Part shown: one piece after another, positions 11,867 through 22,059 of the stretch
Numbering within the stretch: the stretch's first letter is position 1
Layout: each line of letters begins with the position of its first letter
NCBI RefSeq assembly: GCF_033807715.1
Contig: NC_084610.1
Coordinates: 2,413,501 to 2,477,500 of the forward strand
Length of the DNA stretch: 64,000 bases
Direction: 5' to 3'
DNA from: Cololabis saira
Lineage: Eukaryota; Chordata; Actinopteri; Beloniformes; Belonidae
Notes under the pieces: generated by a model
What the model was told of the DNA's origin: nothing
Databases searched by the model: none
What the model saw: the letters and a program-made list of their open reading frames with translations, nothing else
Translations under genes and position numbers: made by a program

Positions 11867-12577
11867 TAGAGGTGTCAAGTAACAAAGTACAAATACTTCG
11901 TTACCTTACTTAAGTAGAAATTTTGGTTATCTATACTTCACTGGAGTAATTATTTTTCAGACGACTTTTTACTTTTACTCCTTACATTTTCACGCAATTA
12001 TCTGTACTTTTTACTCCTTACATTTTAAAAACAGCCTCGTTACTCTATGTCATTTCGGCCTTTAAAAAAAAACTATCCAGTTAAATTGCTCCATCCGGAT
12101 AGAGTGAATTTGGTTGTGGTTGTTTCAGATGTTCTTGTCCAGTTTTGTTCTTACATCCGTTCCCTCAGATTCCTGCAACTAAACTTGGATGTACATTCCA
12201 ATAAAGGTTAGGATAAATGATAACATGAACATGAAGTTTGACTTTTTGCACCATTACAATACTTATAGGCAACTAGTCATCATATCTGCTGCTCTCTGAA
12301 ACACATGTTAATGCTCAATAGTACACATATATGCTTCTTTAATATATTTGCATTATACTAAGATACATTCATTTTCAATGGCTTTTGTCCTTAATGGCTT
12401 TTTTCCCCCTTACATTACTTTTACTTTTATACTTTAAGTAGTTTTGAAACCAGTACTTTTATACTTTTAATTGAGTAAAAAACTTGAGTTGATACTTCAA
12501 CTTCTACAGGAGTATTTTAAACTCTAGTATCTATACTTCTACCTGAGTAATGAATGTGAATACTGAAGACACCTCTG
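11867..12577. mobile_element. hAT-like element rich in TACTTTTACTT, copy 1
   Basis: Ends TAGAGGTGTCAAGTAAC and GAAGACACCTCTG, flanked by CGGGACAC and CGAGACAC (7 of 8 matching), an 8-bp duplication typical of hAT transposons. The interior is dominated by CTTTTACTT/AAGTA motifs. Related copies at 14751, 15639 and 59902. Confidence 0.8.
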
Positions 12578-12774
12578 CGAGACACCTATATAACCTTTTA
12601 TTCACGGCTGTAGCCGTTTTCATTTCTCATCCACGCTAAGTTTCTGTTTGATTCTGGCTGACGGCTCATTCACGGTACCGATGCGACTGGCGGGAGTCAC
12701 TGCTGACGTGCAGGGGAAAAAACCTGCAGCTTCTTGAAGGACCAGTAGGGGCCGGTTCATCTCCATTAAATTCT

Positions 12775-13325
12775 GTTGAAATATTCAACTTCATGGCAGA
12801 AATCGCTTACAGTTGGTCCAAAACGCGGCTGCTCGTCTTTTAACAGGAACCCGCAAGCATGATCACATCACCCCCATTCTGGCCCTTCACTGGCTCCTTG
12901 TCTCTTTTAGAATTAATTTTAAAATATTATTGTTTGTTTTTAAGTCATTAAATGGGTAAAAGGCAAAAAACCAGGGGCGACCGTGCATTTTCAGCAATAG
13001 CCCCTAAACTATGGAACGAGCTTCCTCCCCACATCAAAATGGCCCCACACTCGAAATGTTTAAATCTCGTCTTAAAACTTATTTTTATTCTTTGGCTTTT
13101 AATCTATCATGAGAGTTGTGTGGTCTCTGTCTTGTCTTTTATGTTTCTGAATCACTGGTTGTCTGTTTGGTGTGTTTTTATTTCATGCTTTTATGTGTTC
13201 TTATCTATTTTACTCTGTTTTTAGTTTTTACTATTTTATTATGTCTTGCTTTACTCATTGTGCAGCACTTTGGTAACCTTGTTTTTTAAAATGTGCTATA
13301 TAAATAAAGTGGATTGGATTAAAGT
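12775..13325 (+). pseudogene. LINE 3' end with reverse-transcriptase C-terminal remnant
   Basis: Translation from about 12810 gives LVQNAAARLLTGTRKHDHIT-like text with HWLLVSFRINFKILLFVFKS, the C-terminal domain of L2/CR1-clade (Rex1-like) fish LINEs. Stop codons interrupt it near 12957. It ends with GTGCTATATAAATAAAGTGG and a GGATT tail, a typical 3' terminus for that clade. Confidence 0.75.
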
Positions 13326-13934
13326 GGAGCAATAATAGTAACATTGATTCTGCAATTGATTGAACTACTCTGCATTTTTGCAGCTAGCCCCATGCTGCTG
13401 GCTAACCCTGAAACTGACGTTTTCCATCAATCAGACCGATCAGAGAAGAAGCGGAGTCTAGAAGGCACTGGAGCCAAAGCTGAACACGCTTCAGTGAAAA
13501 TGTCAGCGGTTTAAACGCCAGTTTTAAAAGGTAATCCTCCAGCTGTAGAAGTAGATGTTTCCTGAAGCTTGTCAGAGTCCTGGCAGCTCCAGACTCTCAG
13601 CCGTCATCAGTATGTGCAGCCGGGCTGCAGAGCTGGCAGCTCCGTCCTGCTACCAAAGCACATTATCTGAGCATCTGTCCCAACGACTGTGCTGAGATCT
13701 GAGATCTGCTCCGCCGGCTCCACACGGCGAGTGTCTAAGCCACCGCCGCGTCGCCTCCCACAGAACAGATTCAGAGATGAATACACTTAACGCAGTCGGA
13801 CAGTCAGACAGACAGTCAGACGGACAGACACCGGGCCGGCTGACCAACAGACGCTGGCAGCAGGGAAACACCCACGCCCATCGGCTCGCAATGAGAGCTG
13901 ACTAATTCAGTCAATCTGTGATCAATACATGGAG
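13326..13934. other. intron, no gene seen
   Basis: Mixed-composition sequence. It includes a short GACAGTCAGA repeat at 13797-13830 but nothing else I can support. Confidence 0.5.
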
Positions 13935-13940
13935 TTAATG

Positions 13941-14485
13941 TATGGAGCTAGAACAGTCTCATAATTCAAAAATGCACACACCGTTTCACAAATGCACAGG
14001 ACAAAATTCACAAATGCACACACTGATTCGCAAATGCACACACCAATTTGCAAATGCACAGGACAAGTTTCACAAATGCACAGAACAATTCACACGTACG
14101 TAGGACAAGATATACAGATGTATTTTTGATGCACACACAAACATAACCTGATTTACAAACGTTTTTTCGTCTGTGAGCTGCGCTGGATTTGCGTGTGACT
14201 TTTGAGACTCCCCTGACGTTACTCGATCCACAAATACGTTTTTTTTAACACAGAAGGATCTGCAACCAATCAGATGTCTTCCTTTGTTTCAGCCAATCAT
14301 AAGAGGGCACACATGGGGGGCGATTTACTCGTAAACCAATTCCTACGCACGTGTGAATTGTCCTGTGCATTTGTGAAACTTGTCCTGTGCATTTGTGAAA
14401 CGGTGTGTGCATTTGTGAATTTTGTCCTGTGCATTTGTGAAACGGTGTGTGCATTTGCGAATTATGAGAATGTTCTAGCTCCATA
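13941..14485. mobile_element. fold-back element with tandem repeats in both arms
   Basis: The inverted ends begin TATGGAGCTAGAAC, flanked by TTAATG on each side (13935-13940, 14486-14491). Each arm is made of about six 23-25-bp units built on CACAAATGCACAGGACAA (left) and its complement TTGTCCTGTGCATTTGTG (right). About 180 bp of unique DNA lies between. No coding frame. Confidence 0.75.
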
Positions 14486-14750
14486 TTAATGTGGTGGGCT
14501 GGTTGGTCACCAACGGAGACCAGTTAACGTTTGTAGTCATCTTATTTTGACGTCATTCAAACTAAAACAGTGACACATGAAGTCTTTAATCAAATATGCA
14601 GATTTATGTGTAAGAACAATGAAAAAATGATCTCAGTATTAGGCAAATAAAACCTTATATAAACAATCTTTTCACCAAATATTTACTTTCTAAAAAACAA
14701 TGAAGCCAAAAAGGAGAAGAAAAACAAACTGATGTGGGCAATCCTAAGGT

Positions 14751-15508
14751 GGGTAGTAACGAGTTACATTTACTCCGTTACATTTACTTGAGTAAGTTTT
14801 GGGAAATGTTGTACTTTTAGGAGTAGTTTTGGATCACTATACTTTTTACTTTTACTTGAGTAGATTTGTGAAGAAGAAACTGTTCCTCTTACTCCGCTAC
14901 ATTAGGCTACGTTGAGCTGTTACTTTTCTTTTATCCCTTTTATCCACGTACGCGTCAATCTCATGACATCACTGAGTGATTCTTTGGGAAAAATGTTAGT
15001 TTTTGCATGTTTTGTCACATTTACACAGACTCAAACACACACAGAGTTTCTATGAGTTCATGTTTGTTCTAGTTCTGCTGGTTAAAAAAGAAAAGTACAA
15101 AGGCTGGAAATTTTGTGCTACTTGTGCTTAATTTATTTTTTTATTCTGTTATTTTATTTATTTTACTATTTATTAAAGTACTTGAATTTACTTTAAGATT
15201 ATTTTAATTTAAGCTATTTTTTATTAATTCAAATTAATTTTATTATTTTATTGATTTAATTTGCCTGAAGATGATTATTTTGTACTTTTGTCTGTTTGAA
15301 TGGTTGTGTTAAAAAAATAAATCAGACGTTACTCAACAGTTACTCAGTACCAGTTACTACTTACTCAGTAGTTTTTTCACAAAGTACTTTTTTACTTTTA
15401 CTCAAGTAATTATTTGGATGATACTTTTTACTTCTACTTGAGTCATATTATTCTGAAGTAACAGTACTTTTACTTGAGTACCATTTTTGGCTACTCTACC
15501 CAGCTCTG
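14751..15508. mobile_element. hAT-like TACTTTTACTT element, copy 2
   Basis: From AGGTGGGTAGTAACGAGTTA to CTACTCTACCCAGCTCTG. It is the reverse complement of the 59902-60623 copy over its whole length. I could not make out a clean target duplication here. Confidence 0.75.
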
Positions 15509-15600
15509 AAGATACCGATAAAATACAAACATTCCTGGTGACCCGTCAGGGACGACGGTCTCGTACAGGCTGGTCAACACTGATTTTAAATGATCAGCAG

Positions 15601-15638
15601 AAACGTACCGGTGACCAGCTCTGGAACGTACCGGTGAC
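15601..15638 (-). repeat. splice-site minisatellite, outer fragment
   Basis: One full 23-bp unit and part of another, identical in type to the array at 16419-16717 and separated from it by the hAT insertion. Confidence 0.9.
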
Positions 15639-16418
15639 CAGTGGTGTAAAGTAACGAAGTACAAGTACTTCGTTATTGTACTTAAGTAAGATTTTTGAGA
15701 ATTTGTACTTTTATTGATACTTTCATTTTTCTGTACTTTTACTTTTACTTCGTTACATTTTCAAGGAAAAAATCGTACTTTTAATCCGCTATATTTAAAA
15801 TTGGACACGTCGTACTCGCTACAAATTAAAGTCTTACATTAAATGAAAATGTAGGCTATTGCCGTGAGAACAGCACAGCGGGGGCTGATTTATGGTTCCG
15901 CGTTACGCGCAGAGCTACGGCGTTGGGTACGCGGCGACGCACACCCTACGCCGTAGCCTACGGTGTAAGGTACGGCGTAGGGTACGTGGCGAAGCGCACC
16001 GTACGGTGCGTGTCGCCGCGTACCCTACGCCGTAGCTCTGCGCCGGTGTAACGTGGAACCATAAATCAGCCTTGAGCGGCAGCCGACGCTCAAGCCGACG
16101 AAATTAAATAATGGAAACAAACGCTAAAGGGGTCAGAATAATATCACCATTATTTAGAGTTGTAAGCAAATTCTTGGATTCTTCATTTCTTTGCAATCCT
16201 TTTGAAAATAATTTTGTACTTTGAATTTTGTACTTTGTACTTTTGTACTTAAGTACATTTTACACCATGTACTTTTGGTACTTTATTATGTTTAATTTGA
16301 GGTACTTTTATACTTTTACTTAAGTAATTTTCTTAAAGGGTACTTTTTACTTTTACTTAAGTAATTTTCAAGCAGAAAATTTGTACTTTTACTTAAGTAC
16401 AATATTTTTGTACTTCTG
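15639..16418. mobile_element. hAT element inserted in the splice-site minisatellite
   Basis: Begins CAGTGGTGTAAAGTAACG and ends GTACTTCTG, with a perfect 8-bp duplication CCGGTGAC (15631-15638, 16419-16426). The target is part of the 23-bp minisatellite unit, so insertion came after amplification. Carries a large palindromic MITE (15881-16074). Confidence 0.9.
15881..16074. mobile_element. palindromic MITE, longest copy
   Basis: GGCTGATTTATGGTTCCGCG at the left, GGAACCATAAATCAGCC at the right. An extended TACGGCGTAGGGTACG interior forms a second level of palindrome. Confidence 0.85.
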
Positions 16419-16717
16419 CCGGTGACCAGCTCTGGAACGTACCGGTGACCAGCTCTGAAACGTACCGGTGACCAGCTCTGAAACGTACCGGTGACCAGCT
16501 CTGAAACGTACCGGTGACCAGCTCTGAAACGTACCGGTGACCAGCTCTGAAACGTACCGGTGACCGGCTCTGAAACGTACCGGTGACCGGCTCTGAAACG
16601 TACCGGTGACCAGCTCTGAAACGTACCGGTGACCAGCTCTGGAACGTACCGGTGACCAGCTCTGAAACGTACCGGTGACCAGCTCTGAAACGTACCGGTG
16701 ACCAGCTCTGAAACGTA
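16419..16717 (-). repeat. 23-bp minisatellite copying an exon end and its 5' splice site
   Basis: Thirteen tandem 23-bp units, read on the gene strand as GTACGTTTCAGAGCTGGTCACCG-type (given here in two parts: GTACGTTTCA and GAGCTGGTCACCG). The second part equals the last 13 bases of the 16719 exon and the first equals the first 10 bases of its intron. The array joins the real donor without a gap. Variants are limited to GGAAC for GAAAC and CGG for CAG. Two of three frames stay open throughout. Confidence 0.95.
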
Positions 16718-16718
16718 C

Positions 16719-16932
16719 CGGTGACCAGCTCGCGGACCTCGTTGTCGGTGGTTTTCCGGAGCAGCCGCAGCAGAGCGGGAACGCCGCCGCAGTTCCTCAG
16801 CGCCACCTTGTTGTTGTCGGTGGCCTTGCCGTACACCAGGTTCCTCAGGGCCCCGCAGGCGCTCTTCTGCACCTCCGGAACCTTGTGGTCCAGCAGGTCC
16901 ACCAGGTGCTGGATGCCTCCCAGGTGACACAC
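16719..16932 (-). CDS. pkp4: pkp4 exon, armadillo repeats 2-3
   Basis: A 214-nt minus-strand exon with acceptor CGTCTGCAG|GTGTG and donor GTCACCG|GTACGTTT. It encodes [38 protein letters not shown] and [19 protein letters not shown], classical armadillo repeats of the delta-catenin/plakophilin-4 type. It ends one base into the Gly codon completed by the 11558 exon. Its 3' end is remarkable: the last 13 exon bases plus the first 10 intron bases are repeated in tandem throughout the adjacent intron, giving many exact copies of the 5' splice site. If those decoys were used, frame would be kept only at every third copy. Confidence 0.96.
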
Positions 16933-17375
16933 CTGCAGACGGATGAGCCGTTAGTCCCGGACCGGTACCACGGCAGCGCAGAGTAGAGATGCACCGATCC
17001 ATCGATCGGCAAACTGATCGGGAGCGGTAATGTGATTTTTATCTGACTATATTTATATACAATGTTTATATCACTGTAGAACGCTGTACATTGATAAAGA
17101 AATGCTGACGTTTTTTTATTATATTTTAACGTTACACCAGACCAGGGGTCGGCAACCCAAAATGTTGAAAGAGCCATATTGGACCAAAAACACAAAAAAC
17201 AAATATGTCTGGAGCTGCAAAAATGTCTTGTATCAGCCTTAGAATGAAGGGAACACATGCTGCATGTATCTATATTAGTTAGAACTGGGGGAAGATTATT
17301 TTTTTCATTATGCACTTCGAGAAAAAGTCGAAATGTCGAGAAAAAATTCGAAAATGTAGAGAAAAAAGTCGAAAT

Positions 17376-17713
17376 TGTCATGGTTAGGTTGTTTAGGACC
17401 CAAGTGCAGGAGACAGAGGGAGGCTGGAGGCAGGAGTTCTCAAAAACAAAAGGGATTTATTCCAAAAAGGCAAAACAAGGCGCTGCAAAGCAGGATGAAC
17501 AAAAAACCAGGATCAAGAAAAAGGTATGAGGAGACATGGAGGAAGACACAGTACGGACCGACAGGGAACCAAGGAATGACAAGACAAGATATACTGAAGG
17601 GATAACGACATGACGAGACACAGGTGCAGACACGATCAGGGCAGATGGGACACAGGCGGGGCAAGACAGAACTGAAAGTTACAAACACTGGGGGGAAGTG
17701 TCAAACCCTGACA
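17376..17713 (-). repeat. 3' LTR of the 2.5-kb element
   Basis: 338 bp, starts TGTCATGGTTAGG on the plus strand. Near-identical to 19567-19904. The polypurine tract lies immediately inside its plus-strand right boundary. Confidence 0.92.
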
Positions 17714-17724
17714 GTACCCCCCCC

Positions 17725-19572
17725 TCAAGGGACAGATCCCAGATGTCCCCAGAGTCCTAACCCAGGGTGGGCGGAGGGGGCCTGGAGGAGGGCCCAGGCC
17801 ACACACGGCCAAAGCTCCGGGGGCCGCCCTCGGGACCGAGCAGACCAGCGAGAGAGCTCGGGGGGGCGTCCCCGAGGCCTAGGCCTGGGTCTTGGCGGGG
17901 GGCGTGACGGGGATTCCTGGCGGGGCTCGGGAACCTGACGGTGCTCGGGAACCTGACGGGGCTCGGGAACCTGACGGTGCTCGGGAACCTGACGGGGCTC
18001 GGGAACCTGACGGGGCTCTGGGACCGCCTCAGGAACAGAGGGCTGCGGAACCGCCTCAGGAACAGAGGGCTGCGGAACCGCCTCAGGAACAGAGGGCTGC
18101 GGGACCGCCTCAGGAACAGAGGGCTGCGGGACCGCCTCAGGAGCCGGAGTCGGAACCGGAGCAGGAGCTGGAGCTGGAGCTGGAACCGGAGCAGGAGCTG
18201 GAGCCGGAGCAGCAGCTGGAGCTGGAGCTGGAACAGGAACCGGAGCAGGAGTTGGAGCTGGAACAGGAGCAGACAGGATGCGGGGGGCCGGAACAGGAGC
18301 AGACAGGATGCGGGGGGCCGGAACAGGAGCAGACAGGATGCGGGGGGCCGGAACAGGAGCAGACAGGATGCGGGGGGCCGGAACAGGAGCAGACAGGATG
18401 CGGGGGGCCGGAACAGGAGCAGACAGGATGCGGGGGGCCGGAACCGGAGCAGACAGGATGCGGGGTGCCGGAACAGGAGCAGACAGGATGCGGGGGGCCG
18501 GCGTCGGGGGGCAGAGGATCCCCGGAGCTGCCCGAGTGGGGACCCGGGTCCGTGGCGCTGGCTGCGGGGGGACCCGGGTCCGTGGCGCTGGCTGCGGGGG
18601 TACCCGGGTCCGAGGTGCCGGCTGCGGGGGTACCCGGGTCCGAGGCGCCGGCTGCGGGGGTACCCGGGTCCGAGGCGCCGGCTGCGGGGGTACCCGGGTC
18701 CGAGGCGCCGGCTGCGGGGGTACCCGGGTCCGAGGTGCCGGCTGCGGGGGTACCCGGGTCCGAGGTGCCGGCTGCGGGGGTACCCGGGTTCGGGGCGCTG
18801 GCCCCCCCTCAAGGGACAGATCCCAGATGTCCCCACAGTCCACATCCAGGGCGGGCTGGGGGGGAACACGGGTCCTCGGAGCTGGCTGAGGGGGGGCACG
18901 GGTCCTCGGAGCTGGCTGAGGGGGGGCACAGGTCCTCGGAGCTGGCTGGGGGGGGACACGGGTCCTCGGAGCTGGCTGAGGGGGGACACGGGTCCTCGGA
19001 GCTGGCTGGGGGGGGTCCGAAACCATCACCGGAGGAGGAACTCCAGCAGGAGCTGAGGCGTCCAGAACCACCGCTGGGGCCAGAACAGGGGGCGATGCGT
19101 CCAGGACCACCGCCGGAGCAGGAACAGGGAGCGATGCGTCCAGGACCACCGCTGGAGCAGGAACAGGGGGCGATGCGTCCAGGACCACCGCTGGAGCAGG
19201 AACAGGGGGCGATGCGTCTAGGACCACCGCTGGAGCAGGAACAGGCTGGGGCTGGCGCTGACGCCGTCGCTTCCCCTGGGGCTGAGAACCCCAGGGCCCG
19301 CCTCGAGCCAGGCGTGTTCCCCAGAAGGGGGAAACAGGCTGGGATGCGTCCAGGACCACCTCGGGAACAGGAAGAGGTGCGTCCAGGGCCCCCACCGGAA
19401 CAGGCTGGGGCTGGCGCTGACGCCGTCGCTTCCCCTGGGCCTGCAGGCTCCTGGGCCCACCCAGAGCCAGGCGTGTTCCCCAAAAGGGGTTCCAATACTC
19501 CTCCTGGCGCAAAAACTCCATAAAAGTGAGGTAGTCTCCCGCTGGGTCCATATGGTCGGTCCGTTCTGTCAT
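17725..19572 (-). CDS. 615-codon Pro-rich repeat ORF filling the LTR element
   Basis: The ATG lies inside the 5' LTR and the stop falls in the polypurine tract, so the frame spans the whole interior. Order: a non-repetitive start ([20 protein letters not shown], then [15 protein letters not shown] and a basic [11 protein letters not shown]), the GTRLA...[11 protein letters not shown] block repeated once, [13 protein letters not shown] repeats, about 20 [10 protein letters not shown] units interrupted by one [10 protein letters not shown] segment, eight [10 protein letters not shown] units, [19 protein letters not shown] and PEPRQV repeats. No known retroviral domain is visible. The opposite strand and other frames are also open (GC-rich, stop-poor), so coding is not proven. 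Confidence 0.5.
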   Translation of the reverse strand: MTERTDHMDPAGDYLTFMEFLRQEEYWNPFWGTRLALGGPRSLQAQGKRRRQRQPQPVPVGALDAPLPVPEVVLDASQPVSPFWGTRLARGGPWGSQPQGKRRRQRQPQPVPAPAVVLDASPPVPAPAVVLDASPPVPAPAVVLDASLPVPAPAVVLDASPPVLAPAVVLDASAPAGVPPPVMVSDPPQPAPRTRVPPQPAPRTRVPPQPAPRTCAPPQPAPRTRAPPQPAPRTRVPPQPALDVDCGDIWDLSLEGGPAPRTRVPPQPAPRTRVPPQPAPRTRVPPQPAPRTRVPPQPAPRTRVPPQPAPRTRVPPQPAPRTRVPPQPAPRTRVPPQPAPRTRVPTRAAPGILCPPTPAPRILSAPVPAPRILSAPVPAPRILSAPVPAPRILSAPVPAPRILSAPVPAPRILSAPVPAPRILSAPVPAPRILSAPVPAPTPAPVPVPAPAPAAAPAPAPAPVPAPAPAPAPVPTPAPEAVPQPSVPEAVPQPSVPEAVPQPSVPEAVPQPSVPEAVPEPRQVPEPRQVPEHRQVPEPRQVPEHRQVPEPRQESPSRPPPRPRPRPRGRPPELSRWSARSRGRPPELWPCVAWALLQAPSAHPGLGLWGHLGSVP

Positions 19573-19904
19573 GGTTAGGTTGTTTAGGACCCAAGTGCAG
19601 GAGACAGAGGGAGGCTGGAGGCAGGAGTTCTCAAAAACAAAAGGGATTTATTCCAAAAAGGCAAAACAAGGCGCTGCAAAGCAGGATGAACAAAAAACCA
19701 GGATCAAGAAAAAGGTATGAGGAGACATGGAGGAAGACACAGTACGGACCGACAGGGAACCAAGGAATGACAAGACAAGATATACTGAAGGGATAACGAC
19801 ATGACGAGACACAGGTGCAGACACAATCAGGGCAGATGGGACACAGGCGGGGCAAGACAGAACTGAAAGTTACAAACACTGGGGGGAAGTGTCAAACCCT
19901 GACA
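19567..19904 (-). repeat. 5' LTR of the 2.5-kb element
   Basis: 338 bp, partner of 17376-17713. On the minus strand its last six bases (ATGACA) supply the start codon and second codon of the internal ORF. The sequence after it (GAACGGACCGACC) does not look like a common tRNA-complementary primer site. Confidence 0.9.
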
Positions 19905-20340
19905 GAAATGTTGAGAAAAAATTCGAAAATGTAGAGAGAAAAGTCGAAATGTTGAGATTAATGTTTAAGTACAATCTCGAGAAAAAAGTCGAAATGTTGA
20001 GAAAAAAGTCGAAATGTTGAGAAAAAAGACGAAATGTTGAGAAAAAAATCGAAATGTCGAGAAAAAAGTCAAAATTTCGAGAAAAAAGTCGAAATGTCGA
20101 GATTAAAAAGGGAAGCAAAAAGGAAGAAAAAAGAGAAAAAAAAGGAAAAAAAGAAGAAAAAAAGAGAAAAAAAAGAGAAAAAGAGAAAAAAGAAGAAAAA
20201 AAAAAAGGTCAAACATTTTTAAAAAAGCTCCAGGGAGCCACTAAGGCGGCCCTAAAGAGCCGCATGCGGCTCTGGAGCCGCGGGTTGCCGACCCCCGCAC
20301 CAGACGATACAAAGCTGCATGTGTCTGTCCATTGAGCTGT

Positions 20341-20512
20341 TACTAGGACCAGGTCCAGGACCAGACCCCCACACTCAGGACCAGGTCCAGGTCCAGGTCC
20401 AGGTCCTGGACCAGGACCAGGACCAGGTCCAGGACCAGGACCAGGACCAGGTCCAGGTCCAGGTCCAGGACCAGGACCAGGTCCAGGACCATGACCAGGA
20501 CCAGACCCTTCA
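20341..20512. repeat. GGACCAGGTCC minisatellite
   Basis: Six- and twelve-base units of CCAGGA and CCAGGT. Simple, with no coding claim. Confidence 0.9.
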
Positions 20513-20860
20513 CACCCAGGACACAGACTGTTCCAACTCCTCCCCTCTGGACGGCGCTACAGAGCTCTGTACGCCAAAACCTCCAGACTCAGACACAGTT
20601 TCTTCCCCCAAGCTGTTGCTCTGATGAACTCCCACAACTAATAGAGTCTCAGAGAAACCAATCAATCACGTGCAATAACAATAATAGCAGTTACTGCTGT
20701 AACAAGCACCTTCCGGCAATAATCATGTCTGCCTCATTCTGCTGCACCTCTCACTTTTTTGTATTTTTTGTATAATTAGTTTTTTATAATTGTATATATG
20801 TTATTTTATTCAGAGCTGTCATTTTTCTCTACCTCAAACTGCTGCACCTTAGTTGTTTAT
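20513..20860 (+). mobile_element. LINE 3'-end fragment
   Basis: The frame around 20520-20625 reads DCSNSSPLDGAT/RALYAKTSRLRHSFFPQAV-like text (GCTACAGAGCTCTGTACGCC), which in fish LINEs precedes the stop. The A/T-rich remainder would be 3' UTR. Clade not determined. Confidence 0.55.
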
Positions 20861-21486
20861 TTGTATACAGGACTGTCTCATAAAATTAGACATGCAAACA
20901 TGTCATACATTCTGGATTCATTACAAATCAACTGAAATATTGCAAGCCTTTTATTATTTTGATATTGCTGATCATGGTTTACAGCTTAAGAAAACTCAAA
21001 TATCCTATCTCAAAAAAGGGGGTCCCGGCACAGCACATCCAGGTGAGGGCCGCGGCTTCGTGGCGCTCGAAACCCGGAGACTGTTGGGGGGGGGGGGGGG
21101 GGGGGCTGATAAGAGGGGGGAGCCGAGGAAGGCGTTGAGTTGAGGGAGGTGTGGTTATCAGTAAGTGTGTGTGTGTAGCGATGAGTCCGTGAACTTCGCT
21201 CAGAGATGCTCTCAGCCAATGTCCTTGATGTTATCAGGCGGCTCGGTACCGTTCTGCAACAGGGATCCGAAGATGTTCGTGGGAGAGGGGAGGGTTAGTG
21301 GGGGCAGAGTCATCTTGTTTAAATTCCACCAGGAAGATTGTGACCAGAGCGATTGGCCAAAACCGCCCTGTCAAGGCCAGATTATAGAATCAACAATTAT
21401 ATTGTAATTAAACAGGCAGCCTCAGTAATTTTCCGTCTGCCTTAAATCTCTGGTTCATCAATGGCAACTCCAATCAGACGAATTTG

Positions 21487-22050
21487 TTCAATTCAATTCA
21501 ATTCAATTTTATTTATATAGCGTCTAATACAACAGAGTTGTCTCTAGACGCTTTCCAGAGACCCATACCCAGAACATGACCCCCGAGCAGTTATTACATA
21601 AACAATGGCAGGTAAAAACTCCCCTAGTGGGAGAAAAACCTTAAGCCAAACAGTCGCAAGGAAAAACTCCCCTTTAGGAGGGAAGAAACCTTGAGCAGGA
21701 CCAGGCTCATAAGGGGGGACCCTCCTGCCGAGGGCCAGACTGGTGGGTCAGGGACGGCAACAGCACAGCAGGCAGGTGGAAGCAGCAACGGGATGACCAG
21801 GGGTGGGGACCGCAGGCCAGCACGCAGCTCCCGAAGCTCCGGCCCAATCAGCAAGTCCCAGGTTGGGGTGCAGGGTCAGGAAAAGACTTGTGCTCCGTAA
21901 TGCAAGCTACAAGCCACCCACGACCACCTGCAGTTGAGAGAAAAGGGAGGAGAAGGGGGGCCAGCAACGGGATGACCAGGGGTGGGGACCGCAGGCCAGC
22001 ACGCAGCTCCCGAAGCTCCGGCCCAATCAGCAAGTCCCAGGTTGGGGTGT
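21487..22050 (-). mobile_element. TTCAATTC / TTTATTTATATAGCG element
   Basis: The plus strand opens TTCAATTCAATTTTATTTATATAGCGTC, which reversed is a LINE-type 3' tail (CGCTATATAAATAAAATTG then ATTGA repeats). The body (GCTTTCCAGAGACC, GGAGGGAAGAAACCTTGAGC) repeats at 24955-25560. A 78-bp segment (GATGACCAGGGGTGGGGACC...) is duplicated at 21793 and 21971. Confidence 0.7.
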
Positions 22051-22059
22051 GATTTGTGA

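Larger units (their letters stand above)
17376..19904 (-). mobile_element. complete non-autonomous LTR retroelement
   Basis: Two 338-bp direct repeats, each opening TGTCATGG and closing CCCTGACA (TG...CA), enclose 1853 bp and are flanked by the 5-bp duplication GAAAT (17371-17375, 19905-19909). On the minus strand a purine tract (TTGAGGGGGGGG) sits just before the downstream LTR. The repeats look identical except for one base I noticed (17633 versus its partner near 19824), implying recent insertion. No gag, protease, reverse transcriptase or integrase is visible, so it must have been moved by another element's proteins. Confidence 0.92.
17143..20297. mobile_element. hAT element (CAGGGGTCGGCAACCC ends) hosting an LTR element
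   Basis: The left end is CAGGGGTCGGCAACCC and the right end GGGTTGCCGACCCCCG, with the perfect 8-bp duplication CACCAGAC outside both (17135-17142, 20298-20305). The interior holds tandem GAGAAAAAAGTCGAAATGTT units and an A/G-rich stretch (20110-20215). The LTR element at 17376-19904 interrupts it. A related copy is at 58811-59316. Confidence 0.88.

Noticed and set aside
16393..17002. 179- and 228-codon minus-strand frames as independent proteins
   Set aside because: They are the 16719 exon read through its donor into the 23-bp repeat array. The part after the donor is repeat translation.
17757..19523. 410-, 371-, 543- and 203-codon frames on both strands of the LTR element
   Set aside because: GC-rich tandem repeats leave several frames open. 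Only the frame bounded by LTR and purine tract has positional support.
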